A DNA stretch of 15,190 nucleotides from Candidatus Diapherotrites archaeon CG08_land_8_20_14_0_20_34_12 (GCA_002779065.1 PEXL01000046.1:1-15190); one strand, 5' to 3'; shown: positions 1-5,382, counted from the first letter of the stretch. Numbers and translations are program-made. Notes: generated by a model from the sequence alone, not told the origin.

Positions 1-12
1 ACATATATATGT
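1..12 (+). promoter_or_regulatory. Palindromic TATA-like element upstream of the toxin-antitoxin pair
   Basis: ACATATATATGT is a perfect 12-bp palindrome and also a plausible archaeal TATA box. It lies about 31 nt upstream of the antitoxin start, which would place transcription start near base 33. Toxin-antitoxin operons commonly repress themselves through a palindromic operator overlapping the promoter, and this site fits that arrangement. It touches the window edge, so the true extent of the palindrome and any BRE upstream cannot be seen. The functional assignment is inference. Confidence 0.4.
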
Positions 13-42
13 GAATTTTAACAAAAGCAAAAAGGGGAAACT

Positions 43-321
43 ATGAATATTACTATGTCAGTAAGCGGAGATTTAGAAAAAGGCATAAGAAAGTATCCTC
101 ACATCAAATGGACTGAGGTTGCAAGAAAGGCAATGACAGAAGAACTTGGAAAAGTAAGAAAATTAGAAATATTGCAGAAGTTTATAGATAAGGAAAAGTT
201 CAGTGATGAGGATGAGGAATGGATGAATAGGAATAATTGGCACCCTATAGAACAGCTAGCTTTAAACCCGAAATTCATAAAGGAAGCACAAAGGATTGAA
301 AAGAAAGGAAGATATTTGTAA
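43..321 (+). CDS. Ribbon-helix-helix-like antitoxin (RelB/VapB type)
   Basis: A 92-residue protein, likely the labile antitoxin that neutralises the product of the next gene and binds the shared promoter. Residues 2-8 (NITMSVS) look like the short beta strand of a ribbon-helix-helix DNA-binding fold. It is followed by two predicted helices (about 9-19 and 23-35) with the YPHIKWTEVARKAM pattern seen in archaeal VapB-like antitoxins. Residues 36-92 are charged, contain three tryptophans counting W23 and W60/W66, and probably form the toxin-wrapping tail. The ATG at 43 follows an AAGGGGAAA ribosome-binding stretch; a second ATG lies four codons in. The stop is 16 nt before the toxin gene. The N-terminus resembles VapB while the partner is RelE-like, so the exact family is uncertain. 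Confidence 0.6.
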   Translation: MNITMSVSGDLEKGIRKYPHIKWTEVARKAMTEELGKVRKLEILQKFIDKEKFSDEDEEWMNRNNWHPIEQLALNPKFIKEAQRIEKKGRYL

Positions 322-337
322 ATAAGAGGTTGCTGAA

Positions 338-619
338 ATGTATAACCTTCAATACAGTGAAGAATGCGCCCAAAAGATAAAAGAGGCAAGCAGGGAAGAC
401 TCAAATTTGCAAAAAAATGTGGAAAGCACGCTTAGGGAGATAATAAAGGATCCTTACAAATTCAAGCAATTGCCCTCTCCCTTAGAAAGGCAAAGAATGG
501 TGTATATCGCCGGAAAATACATACTTACTTATTTTGTGGATACAGCCAAAAATACCATAAAAATAGTCACTTTTGAAGAGTATTCAGGGGTATTTTCCTC
601 TGAGGAAGAATCTAAGTAA
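338..619 (+). CDS. RelE/ParE-family toxin
   Basis: A 93-residue protein with the RelE/ParE layout: an N-terminal strand (YNLQYSEE), a long helical stretch (about residues 8-37), then IIKDPYKFKQLPSPLERQR (35-53), and a beta sheet containing VYIAGKYILTYFV (55-67) and IKIVTFEEYSG (74-84). In this family the D-P-x-x-F/L-x-x-L turn and the basic residues after it (here R51, R53 and K60) precede the sheet that contacts mRNA or the ribosome. A tyrosine near the C-terminus (Y82) is in the position often used for catalysis. RelE toxins cut mRNA in the ribosomal A site; ParE relatives poison gyrase, and sequence alone does not separate them. The gene follows the antitoxin in antitoxin-toxin order with GAGGT upstream of the ATG, so the two are surely co-transcribed. 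Confidence 0.7.
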   Translation: MYNLQYSEECAQKIKEASREDSNLQKNVESTLREIIKDPYKFKQLPSPLERQRMVYIAGKYILTYFVDTAKNTIKIVTFEEYSGVFSSEEESK

Positions 620-650
620 TTTGATCAAAATATTGGATATAACTCATTAA

Positions 651-687
651 TGTGACAAAGGGAAAGGTATTTAAATAAGCTGTGACA
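651..687 (+). promoter_or_regulatory. Promoter with TATA box bracketed by TGTGACA direct repeats
   Basis: TATTTAAATA (668-677) is a palindromic archaeal TATA box preceded by a purine-rich BRE-like AAAGG (663-667). Its centre is 25-26 nt upstream of the ATG at 698, so the mRNA is probably leaderless. The heptamer TGTGACA occurs at 651-657 and again at 681-687, exactly 30 bp apart, one copy on each side of the TATA/BRE. That placement would suit a regulator that blocks or recruits TBP/TFB. A short palindrome, TTTGATCAAA, lies just upstream at 620-629. Promoter identity is well supported; the operator role is inference. Confidence 0.6.
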
Positions 688-697
688 GTAGTATTGT

Positions 698-1642
698 ATG
701 ATCACAAAATTTGGAAAGAAAAGCTTGGCAGTAATTCTGTTGGGAGTATTTTTTATTTTATTATCTGTATTTTCCCATGCGGAATTAAATTACGGGTATG
801 ATGGAAAAAATAATTGTAACCTGATTCAAGTGGATACACAAAAAGTATATCTTGAAAAGGATAGCTCAACCACAGTTACTTTTGTTGTGCATAATGCAAC
901 AGGAGAACCATTCTATCTGGAAAAGGCTGAAGCCTATGATGAAGTAAGCGGATTGATGACATACGCTTATCTCTGGGATAAAATAATTAATCCAAGCGAA
1001 TATAAAAATATTAAATTGCAGGTAGAAGCATTGAACAGTTCTCCAAGCGGAGTATTTGATGCCTATGTGAAAGTTAGGGGTCATTTTTTAAACGGGCAGA
1101 CTTGTGCCTATGATGATATTGGATCAAAGAAATTCAATGTTGAAATAAAGGATGTTCCTACTTTGGAAGAAACATTAACTGATAATTGTGATTCTTTTGA
1201 ATTAACTGTTCCAAATACCTTAGAATTATCAAAAGGAACAAACACATTCAAGGTATTTGTAAATAATACTTTAGATGAAAAAGTAACAGTAAAATTAAGC
1301 GGGGCAGGCCTGACATTGTACTCAGACAGTTATTCAATCCCGGCAAAAACCAGCATGGATTTCACTGTTTATTTATCAAGCGATATGAACAAAACATGGG
1401 TAATCTACAATGTTCCAAGCTACTGTGAATTCAAAGCAAAGAAAACCTTGTTATTGATGAAATATCCTGCAAATGAAAACCAGACAGCACAAGATGTTAA
1501 TATTGTAACAGCTAGCGGCGATACAGGAAATATAAATACAGGAACAACAACTGGATTTTCATTATTGGGAAGCAATGGAGTAATAGCTGGAATAATTGCC
1601 CTTTTATTAATCATGGGCGCATTTGTATATTGGGAAAGATAA
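698..1642 (+). CDS. Secreted, C-terminally membrane-anchored two-domain surface protein
   Basis: A 314-residue protein whose family I do not recognise. It has a basic N-terminus and hydrophobic core (residues 10-25) ending in SHA, a good signal peptide with cleavage near 28. Two beta-rich domains follow (about 29-152 and 155-256) that look like Ig/CARDB-type adhesive or scaffold modules. Each holds two cysteines (C40/C136 and C164/C243), consistent with one disulfide per domain. A Thr/Gly/Asn-rich linker (about 270-287) leads to a single transmembrane helix (295-312) and the short tail ER. The protein is therefore probably displayed outside the cell and anchored by its C-terminus. It contains N-x-S/T sequons (for example NAT at 66, NNT at 189-191, NKT at 231, NQT at 261) for possible N-glycosylation. 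It has its own promoter and terminator and looks functionally separate from both neighbours. Confidence 0.75.
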   Translation: MITKFGKKSLAVILLGVFFILLSVFSHAELNYGYDGKNNCNLIQVDTQKVYLEKDSSTTVTFVVHNATGEPFYLEKAEAYDEVSGLMTYAYLWDKIINPSEYKNIKLQVEALNSSPSGVFDAYVKVRGHFLNGQTCAYDDIGSKKFNVEIKDVPTLEETLTDNCDSFELTVPNTLELSKGTNTFKVFVNNTLDEKVTVKLSGAGLTLYSDSYSIPAKTSMDFTVYLSSDMNKTWVIYNVPSYCEFKAKKTLLLMKYPANENQTAQDVNIVTASGDTGNINTGTTTGFSLLGSNGVIAGIIALLLIMGAFVYWER

Positions 1643-1677
1643 ATTCCCAATATTTTTTCTATTTTTTTCTTTTTTTA
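1627..1677 (+). terminator. Hairpin plus T-tract terminator overlapping the surface-protein stop codon
   Basis: ATATTGGGAA (1627-1636) and TTCCCAATAT (1644-1653) form a perfect 10-bp stem with a 7-nt loop (AGATAAA). The stop codon TAA at 1640-1642 sits in the loop. The stem is followed by a T-rich run to 1677 containing T6, T7 and T7 blocks. Archaeal RNA polymerase terminates on U-tracts alone, so the tract is sufficient and the hairpin is extra. It insulates the downstream region from the surface-protein gene. Confidence 0.8.
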
Positions 1678-1700
1678 TAACATTATAATTGAAAACTAAT

Positions 1701-1800
1701 TAGTTTTAGGATACTATTTATTTCCTTAAATAATTTGTTATTTACTTAAGAAATTATTTAATTACTTAGGAAAGTTGTTGATTATTTAGGAAATTAAGTT
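1701..1800. repeat. Five degenerate 20-bp tandem units
   Basis: Starting at 1701, 1721, 1741, 1761 and 1781, five 20-bp units share TTA at unit positions 6-8. The last three share the core TTAYTTARGAAA with exact 20-bp spacing. By eye, adjacent units 2/3, 3/4 and 4/5 match at about 14-15 of 20 positions; unit 1 is the most divergent. Unit 2 also matches the core on the opposite strand (its complement reads TTATTTAAGGAAA). The 20-bp period is close to two helical turns, so the copies face the same side of the DNA. They lie between the surface-protein terminator and the promoter at about 1831. Protein-binding sites or phased curved DNA are both possible. Confidence 0.5.
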
Positions 1801-1830
1801 ATCTTCACAAAAGAGAAAAAGAAAATACGG

Positions 1831-1844
1831 TAGGTTTAAAAAGC
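1831..1844 (+). promoter_or_regulatory. Probable promoter for the intergenic RNA
   Basis: TAGGTTTAAAAAGC contains a TATA-like TTTAAAAA and closely resembles the promoter before the surface-protein gene (AGGTATTTAAATAAGC); both carry a GGT-TTTAAA-AAGC frame. A start about 25-27 nt downstream would be near 1864-1868, exactly where the predicted RNA structure begins. The match to a second promoter in the same window is the main evidence. Confidence 0.5.
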
Positions 1845-1865
1845 TTCATAGTTAGAATAATCTAA

Positions 1866-1964
1866 TTAGGTACACTGTATATCAGCAAACAGTGTATTGC
1901 ACTTTTAGAACAAATAGAAATATTGTTGTTAAATATTTGCAATACGCTGGTTAAACGTACCTTA
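1866..1964 (+). ncRNA. Predicted three-way-junction RNA, unknown family
   Basis: No open frame of useful length lies here, but the sequence folds neatly. A closing stem, AGGTAC (1868-1873) with GTACCT (1957-1962), abuts a hairpin ACTGT (1874-1878)/ACAGT (1889-1893) with a 10-nt loop. After one unpaired G comes a long arm: TATTGCA (1895-1901)/TGCAATA (1938-1944), an internal loop, TTTAG (1904-1908)/TTAAA (1929-1933), and AACAAATA (1909-1916)/TATTGTT (1921-1927) with one bulged A and a GAAA tetraloop (1917-1920). Twelve bases (1945-1956) rejoin the closing stem. The hairpin can extend to 8 bp (1871-1878/1889-1896) at the expense of both other stems, so two conformations compete. It does not match tRNA, 5S, SRP or RNase P RNA motifs. 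It could be a stand-alone RNA or the 5' leader of the ribosomal operon. Confidence 0.45.
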
Positions 1965-2096
1965 TTCAAAAATGCGCTGATGTATAAATGCCACAATGGA
2001 GATCTCTTTTGAGTGGTACTTTCTAAGATATGCAATGCATGTCTTGCTTGTAACAGGATAAGAGATTGATTTGGCTTTTATATTCAAATTTGCGCT
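1963..2096 (+). repeat. 16-bp direct repeat, copies at 1963-1978 and 2081-2096
   Basis: TATTCAAAAATGCGCT (1963-1978) and TATTCAAATTTGCGCT (2081-2096) match at 14 of 16 positions and start 118 bp apart. Each is followed by an AT-rich TATA-like stretch (GTATAAATG at 1982-1990, CTATATATTA at 2095-2104), so the similarity extends past the 16-mer. The second copy directly abuts the likely TATA box of the ribosomal operon. The copies could be a duplicated promoter block or paired sites for a regulator. The bases between them contain the pseudoknot-capable segment. Confidence 0.5.
1989..2067 (+). other. Second foldable segment with possible pseudoknot
   Basis: TGCCAC (1989-1994) can pair with GTGGTA (2013-2018, one G-U). 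The loop between them holds GATCTCTT (2001-2008), complementary to AAGAGATT (2060-2067, one G-U), which lies outside that stem; the two together would form an H-type pseudoknot. Between the arms, AAGATATG (2025-2032) and CATGTCTT (2038-2045) form an 8-bp hairpin with one G-U and a CAATG loop. It may be the 3' part of the RNA starting near 1866 or part of a leader to uL3. The region is AT-rich, so some pairing is expected by chance. Confidence 0.3.
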
Positions 2097-2104
2097 ATAT
2101 ATTA
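2076..2104 (+). promoter_or_regulatory. Probable promoter of the ribosomal-protein operon
   Basis: Two TATA-like elements lie just upstream of uL3: TTTTATATT (2076-2084) and CTATATATTA (2095-2104). The first would start transcription near 2106 and keep the GTGA ribosome-binding site at 2121-2124 in the mRNA. The second would start near 2124-2126 and give an almost leaderless message lacking that site. The first therefore fits the Shine-Dalgarno usage of the operon better, while the second is the closer TATA match. Transcription from 1866 through this region is a third possibility. Confidence 0.5.
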
Positions 2105-2131
2105 AAGAATAATAATAAGAGTGAAAATTGA

Positions 2132-3154
2132 ATGGCTAAAAAAAGCAAACCAAGGGCTGGTTCATTACAATATTACCCACGGGTAAGGGCAAAGCATCAT
2201 GTTGCTCATTTCCACAAATTTAAAGGAAAGACTGATTCTACTGTAAAAAACTTTTTAGGGTACAAAGCAGGAATGCTGCAAATAGGTGGGATTAATGTAA
2301 GGAAAGGAGCGGTTACTGGAAGCCAAGAGGTTGTAATCCCTGCAACAATAATTGAAGTTCCTAATTTGAAAATATTTGGGATTAGGGCATATAGAAAAAT
2401 ACAGGGCGGCCGTGAAACTTTAGCAGAGAAATGGGCCTCTAATTTAGATAAAAACTTGGCAAGAAAATTACATATTCACAAACACAAAAAAGGAGAAAAG
2501 AAAGGAAAAGGCAAGGAAGAAAAAAAGGGCGAGAAGAAGGTTGAAGAAAAGAAAGATGTTGATTTCAAAAAATTAATTGACGAAATTTGCGAAGTAAGAT
2601 TGCTTGCACATACCCAGCCTTATTTAACAAGCTTGCCAAAGAAAAAACCTGATTTAGTTGAATTAACCGTTAAAGGAACGATTGAAGAACAATTAAAATT
2701 CGCAGAAGAAAAATTGGGAAAAGATATGTCTGCAGATGAGGTGTTTAAAACAAAGGATCTTTTGGATATCAAAGCAGTTACAAAGGGGAAAGGTTTCGGC
2801 GGTGTGGTAAAAAGATATGGTGTTAAAAAACACAGGCCAAAATCAAAATACATCAGATGCATAGGTTCAATCGGGCCATGGCATCCTGCAACAGTGATGT
2901 TCACTGTTCCAAGGGCAGGGCAGGTTGGTTACCATACAAGAACCGAATTTAACAAAAGGATATTAATGATTGGAAACCCGGAAGAATTGAAAACATTCAG
3001 TTTCAAGAGATATGGGAAGGTAAAAAATAAATTCTTATTAATACAAGGATCAGTTGCCGGCGCGGCAACAAGGCCTATTGCAATCAGATTTTCAACAAGG
3101 CCTTTGAGAAAAATGACATACGACTTTGAAGCGGTGAATTTACTTGCAGAATAA
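2132..3154 (+). CDS. rpl3: Large-subunit ribosomal protein uL3
   Basis: A 340-residue uL3, an early-assembly protein near the peptidyl-transferase centre. Diagnostic segments are the archaeal/eukaryotic N-terminus (PRAGSLQYYPRVRAK), GYKAGM (43-48), GKGFGGVVKR (219-228), the GPWHPATV loop (248-255) that reaches toward the active centre, and GQVGYHTRTEFN (263-274). Unusual is a Lys/Glu/Gly-rich insertion at about residues 117-142 in the middle of the protein, probably a solvent-exposed disordered loop. The ATG at 2132 has GTGA 11 nt upstream. It is the first gene of the operon, and its last 11 bases overlap the uL4 start. Confidence 0.96.
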   Translation: MAKKSKPRAGSLQYYPRVRAKHHVAHFHKFKGKTDSTVKNFLGYKAGMLQIGGINVRKGAVTGSQEVVIPATIIEVPNLKIFGIRAYRKIQGGRETLAEKWASNLDKNLARKLHIHKHKKGEKKGKGKEEKKGEKKVEEKKDVDFKKLIDEICEVRLLAHTQPYLTSLPKKKPDLVELTVKGTIEEQLKFAEEKLGKDMSADEVFKTKDLLDIKAVTKGKGFGGVVKRYGVKKHRPKSKYIRCIGSIGPWHPATVMFTVPRAGQVGYHTRTEFNKRILMIGNPEELKTFSFKRYGKVKNKFLLIQGSVAGAATRPIAIRFSTRPLRKMTYDFEAVNLLAE

Positions 3155-3956
3155 AATAAATGTTTATACTATTGATGGAAAGGTCTTGAAACAGGTAAAT
3201 GTCCCAAATGTTTTCAATGAAAAATATGATGACAAATTAATTAGGAGAGCGGTAATTGCAATCCACACAGCTAATTTACAGCCACAGGGGGTAAAGCCTT
3301 ACGCTGGAAGGGATTATGCTGTTGAGTATGAAGGTTGTAGGGATATGCCAACGCCGGAAAGGACAATTAATATTGAAAGAGCTAGGTTACCAAGAATGAA
3401 AAATAGAAGGCACTTAATTGAGGGGCGTGTTATAAGTGTGCCAAGAGCTGTTGGTGGGCCAAAAGCCCATCCTCCACAAGTAGAAAAAATACTTATTGAA
3501 AGAATAAATGATAAAGAACGGAGAAAAGCTGTGAAAAGCGCAATTGCTTCAACAGTAAAGAAAGAACTTATTTTAGCAAGGCACAAGATTTCAGATAAAG
3601 TGGAATTGCCTTTGGTTATTGAAAATAATTTTGAAAACCTGGACAAAACAAAAAAGGTTGTTGAAGTTTTGAAAAAATTAAATGTTTATTCAGATGTTGA
3701 AAATGCAAAGGACAAAAAACATATAAGAGCGGGAAAAGGAAAATTAAGGGGAAAGAAATACAAACATAAAATAAGCCTTTTAATTGTAACAGGAAAGAAA
3801 AGTAAAGTGTATAAAGCTGCTAGAAATTTGGAAGGAATTGATATTTGCACAGTAGAATCATTAAATGCAGAATTGCTTGCTCCCGGGGCCCATGCAGGGC
3901 GCTTGGTTTTATGGAGCGAAGATGCATTTGCAAAATTGAGTGATATTTATGGCTGA
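3144..3956 (+). CDS. rpl4: Large-subunit ribosomal protein uL4 (TTG start)
   Basis: A 270-residue archaeal-type uL4, which binds 23S rRNA and lines the exit tunnel. Recognisable parts are GVKPYAGRDYAVEYEG (49-64), the tunnel-loop region RLPRMKNRRHLIEGRVISVP (81-100) and GGPKAHPPQVEK (104-115). The C-terminal domain has the RAGKGKLRGKKYK signature. The start is TTG at 3144: no in-frame ATG lies near, the frame at 3144 gives the expected strand MQNKINVYTIDG, and GGTGA (3133-3137) inside the end of uL3 is correctly spaced. The ATG at 3160 is out of frame. The gene overlaps uL3 by 11 nt and uL23 by 8 nt, suggesting translational coupling. Confidence 0.95.
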   Translation: MQNKINVYTIDGKVLKQVNVPNVFNEKYDDKLIRRAVIAIHTANLQPQGVKPYAGRDYAVEYEGCRDMPTPERTINIERARLPRMKNRRHLIEGRVISVPRAVGGPKAHPPQVEKILIERINDKERRKAVKSAIASTVKKELILARHKISDKVELPLVIENNFENLDKTKKVVEVLKKLNVYSDVENAKDKKHIRAGKGKLRGKKYKHKISLLIVTGKKSKVYKAARNLEGIDICTVESLNAELLAPGAHAGRLVLWSEDAFAKLSDIYG

Positions 3957-4233
3957 AACAAGGTTGACAAACTTAAAGAGTTATGATATTGTCTTGCATC
4001 CATTAATTACAGAAAAGGCAGTAAATGTAATTGAAAAAGAAAATAAACTTGTATTTGTTGTGAAGAAAGAATCTACAAAAAAAGAGATTAGAGAAGCAAT
4101 AGAAGATTTGTATGATATTAAAATTGATTCAATAAATGTTGTAAATGATATGAAAGGAAGAAAGAAAGCATTTGTTAGGATAAATAAAAAATTCAAGGCA
4201 AATGATGTTGCAGTAAAATTAGGAATAATATAA
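3949..4233 (+). CDS. rpl23: Large-subunit ribosomal protein uL23
   Basis: A 94-residue uL23, the protein at the tunnel exit that docks SRP and other nascent-chain factors. The motif YDIVLHPLITEKA near the N-terminus, the central FVVKKESTKKEIREAIE and INVVNDMKGRKKAFVRI are typical. I place the start at ATG 3949, not at the in-frame GTG 3940, because GTGAT at 3940-3944 is the Shine-Dalgarno sequence and the three extra residues (M/V-I-F) have no counterpart in the family. The ATG lies inside the end of uL4, overlapping by 8 nt. Confidence 0.95.
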   Translation: MAETRLTNLKSYDIVLHPLITEKAVNVIEKENKLVFVVKKESTKKEIREAIEDLYDIKIDSINVVNDMKGRKKAFVRINKKFKANDVAVKLGII

Positions 4234-4244
4234 TGTGATGTGAA

Positions 4245-4964
4245 ATGGGTAAGAGTCTATACAGCCAGAGAAGAGGAAAAGGAAGCCCTACTTTTAGAAA
4301 CCAAAGAAAGGGTGAAGCTACATCATATTACCCACTTAAAGTAATGGTTGAAAACCCAATATTAAAAGGTCAGGTTGTTGATTTGATTAAAGAGAGCGGA
4401 AGAAATAATATTTTAGCAAAGATTATGTTTGAGAATGGAATTGTTAATTACGTTATAGCCCCAGAAGGATTATTCATCGGGGATGATATTTTATCAGGGG
4501 CAACAAATGAAGTAACTGTTGGGAATATTGCGCCATTGGCATACCTCCCAGAAGGATGCCCGGTTTTTAATATAGAACATGAAGCTGGTGATGGCGGAAA
4601 GATAGTAAAGGCAGCAGGAAGTTATGCTTTACTGGTTTCAAAGGATGAAAAATTTGCAACCATAAAAATGCCATCAGGAAAAACAATGCTTATTCCACTA
4701 AATTGCAGGGCAACAATTGGTTGTTCAGCAGCAGGTGGAAGAAGGGAAAAGCCTTTGGTTAAAGCAGGAACAGCATATCATGCTGCAAGGGCTAAAACCA
4801 AAAAATATTGGAGCTGCAGAGGTGTAACAAAGAATGCTTGTGACCACCCATTCGGAGGAGCACAGCATCATCCTGGTAGAAGTAAAAGTACTTCAAGAAA
4901 TGCACCACCAGGCAGGAAGGTAGGGGCAATAGCTTCTAAGAGAACAGGGAGAAGAAAGAAGTGA
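4245..4964 (+). CDS. rpl2: Large-subunit ribosomal protein uL2
   Basis: A 239-residue uL2, needed for subunit joining and peptidyl-transferase activity. It has the OB-fold and SH3-like domains with the core AGDGGKIVKAAGSYALLV (114-131), IPLNCRATIGCSAAGGRREKP (150-170) and the C-terminal GRSKSTSRNAPPGRKVG (211-227). The catalytic-centre loop reads KNACDHPFGGAQHHPG (196-211) with the conserved D200-H201-P202. Most homologues have MN-x-VDHPFGGG here, so K196, C199 and the AQ after GG are departures from the norm. GTGAT at 4235-4239 precedes the ATG by 10 nt. Confidence 0.96.
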   Translation: MGKSLYSQRRGKGSPTFRNQRKGEATSYYPLKVMVENPILKGQVVDLIKESGRNNILAKIMFENGIVNYVIAPEGLFIGDDILSGATNEVTVGNIAPLAYLPEGCPVFNIEHEAGDGGKIVKAAGSYALLVSKDEKFATIKMPSGKTMLIPLNCRATIGCSAAGGRREKPLVKAGTAYHAARAKTKKYWSCRGVTKNACDHPFGGAQHHPGRSKSTSRNAPPGRKVGAIASKRTGRRKK

Positions 4965-4969
4965 TCTTT

Positions 4970-5371
4970 ATGGTTAAGACATTTACGTACAGAGGAAAAA
5001 CATTGCAGGAATTGCAATCAATGAGCAATGAAGAAGTGGCAAAGTTAATGCCATCAAGGCAGAGAAAAACAATCCTGAAAGGATTTAATAAAAAAGTAGT
5101 AAAAAGAATTGAGAATAATAAAAAGATTCTTGCATTAGGAAAAATCCCTAAAGCCATAAGGACACATTTAAGGGATTTTACAATTATGCCAAACATGGTT
5201 GGCTTACAATTCGGAGTTCATACTGGGAAGGAATTTTTCCCTGTTTTGATAAATGAGGAAATGATAGGGCATTATCTTGGTGAATATGCTTTAACAAGGC
5301 AAAGGGTAAGGCATGGTAAGGCAGGAATTGGTGCAACAAAATCAAGTACTGCTATTGCAACAAGAAAGTAA
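4970..5371 (+). CDS. rps19: Small-subunit ribosomal protein uS19
   Basis: A 133-residue uS19, a head protein near the A-site tRNA and the inter-subunit bridges. The archaeal N-terminal extension (FTYRGKTLQELQSMSNEEVAKLMPSR) precedes the conserved core with IRTHLRDFTIMPNMVG, VHTGKEFFPVLI and HYLGEYALTR. The ATG at 4970 is chosen over the in-frame GTG at 4961 because GTGATC (4961-4966) is a near-perfect anti-16S match and spans the stop of uL2. The C-terminus (HGKAGIGATKSSTAIATRK) is the typical flexible tail of archaeal members. Confidence 0.95.
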   Translation: MVKTFTYRGKTLQELQSMSNEEVAKLMPSRQRKTILKGFNKKVVKRIENNKKILALGKIPKAIRTHLRDFTIMPNMVGLQFGVHTGKEFFPVLINEEMIGHYLGEYALTRQRVRHGKAGIGATKSSTAIATRK

Positions 5372-5382
5372 AGGTAATATTT

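Noticed and set aside
99..404. Minus-strand open frame across the toxin-antitoxin genes
   Set aside because: It is antisense to two well-supported genes, lacks a plausible ribosome-binding site and shows no recognisable family.
1701..1800. CRISPR array
   Set aside because: Units are contiguous, degenerate and only 20 bp with no unique spacers.
1866..1964. tRNA or 5S rRNA reading of the three-way-junction element
   Set aside because: No 7-bp acceptor/T-arm arrangement with GTTCRA loop, no anticodon stem of 5 bp with 7-nt loop, and none of the conserved 5S loop sequences.
1974..1984. Box C/D guide RNA suggested by CTGATG
   Set aside because: The hexamer is only a partial box C, and no properly spaced box D, C' or D' with flanking terminal stem is present.
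1988..2026. Twelve-codon open frame (ATG CCA CAA ... TAA) as a leader peptide before uL3
   Set aside because: No Shine-Dalgarno site, no amino-acid bias that would suit attenuation, and it overlaps the predicted stem; a chance frame is likelier.
2025..2080. RNase P RNA candidate: loosely AGAT-AATG, ACAG and GGCTTTTA occur in the right order upstream of an operon encoding Rnp1
   Set aside because: The universally conserved 5' element with GGAAAGUCC is absent upstream, spacing is wrong and the segment is too short; the resemblance is generic.
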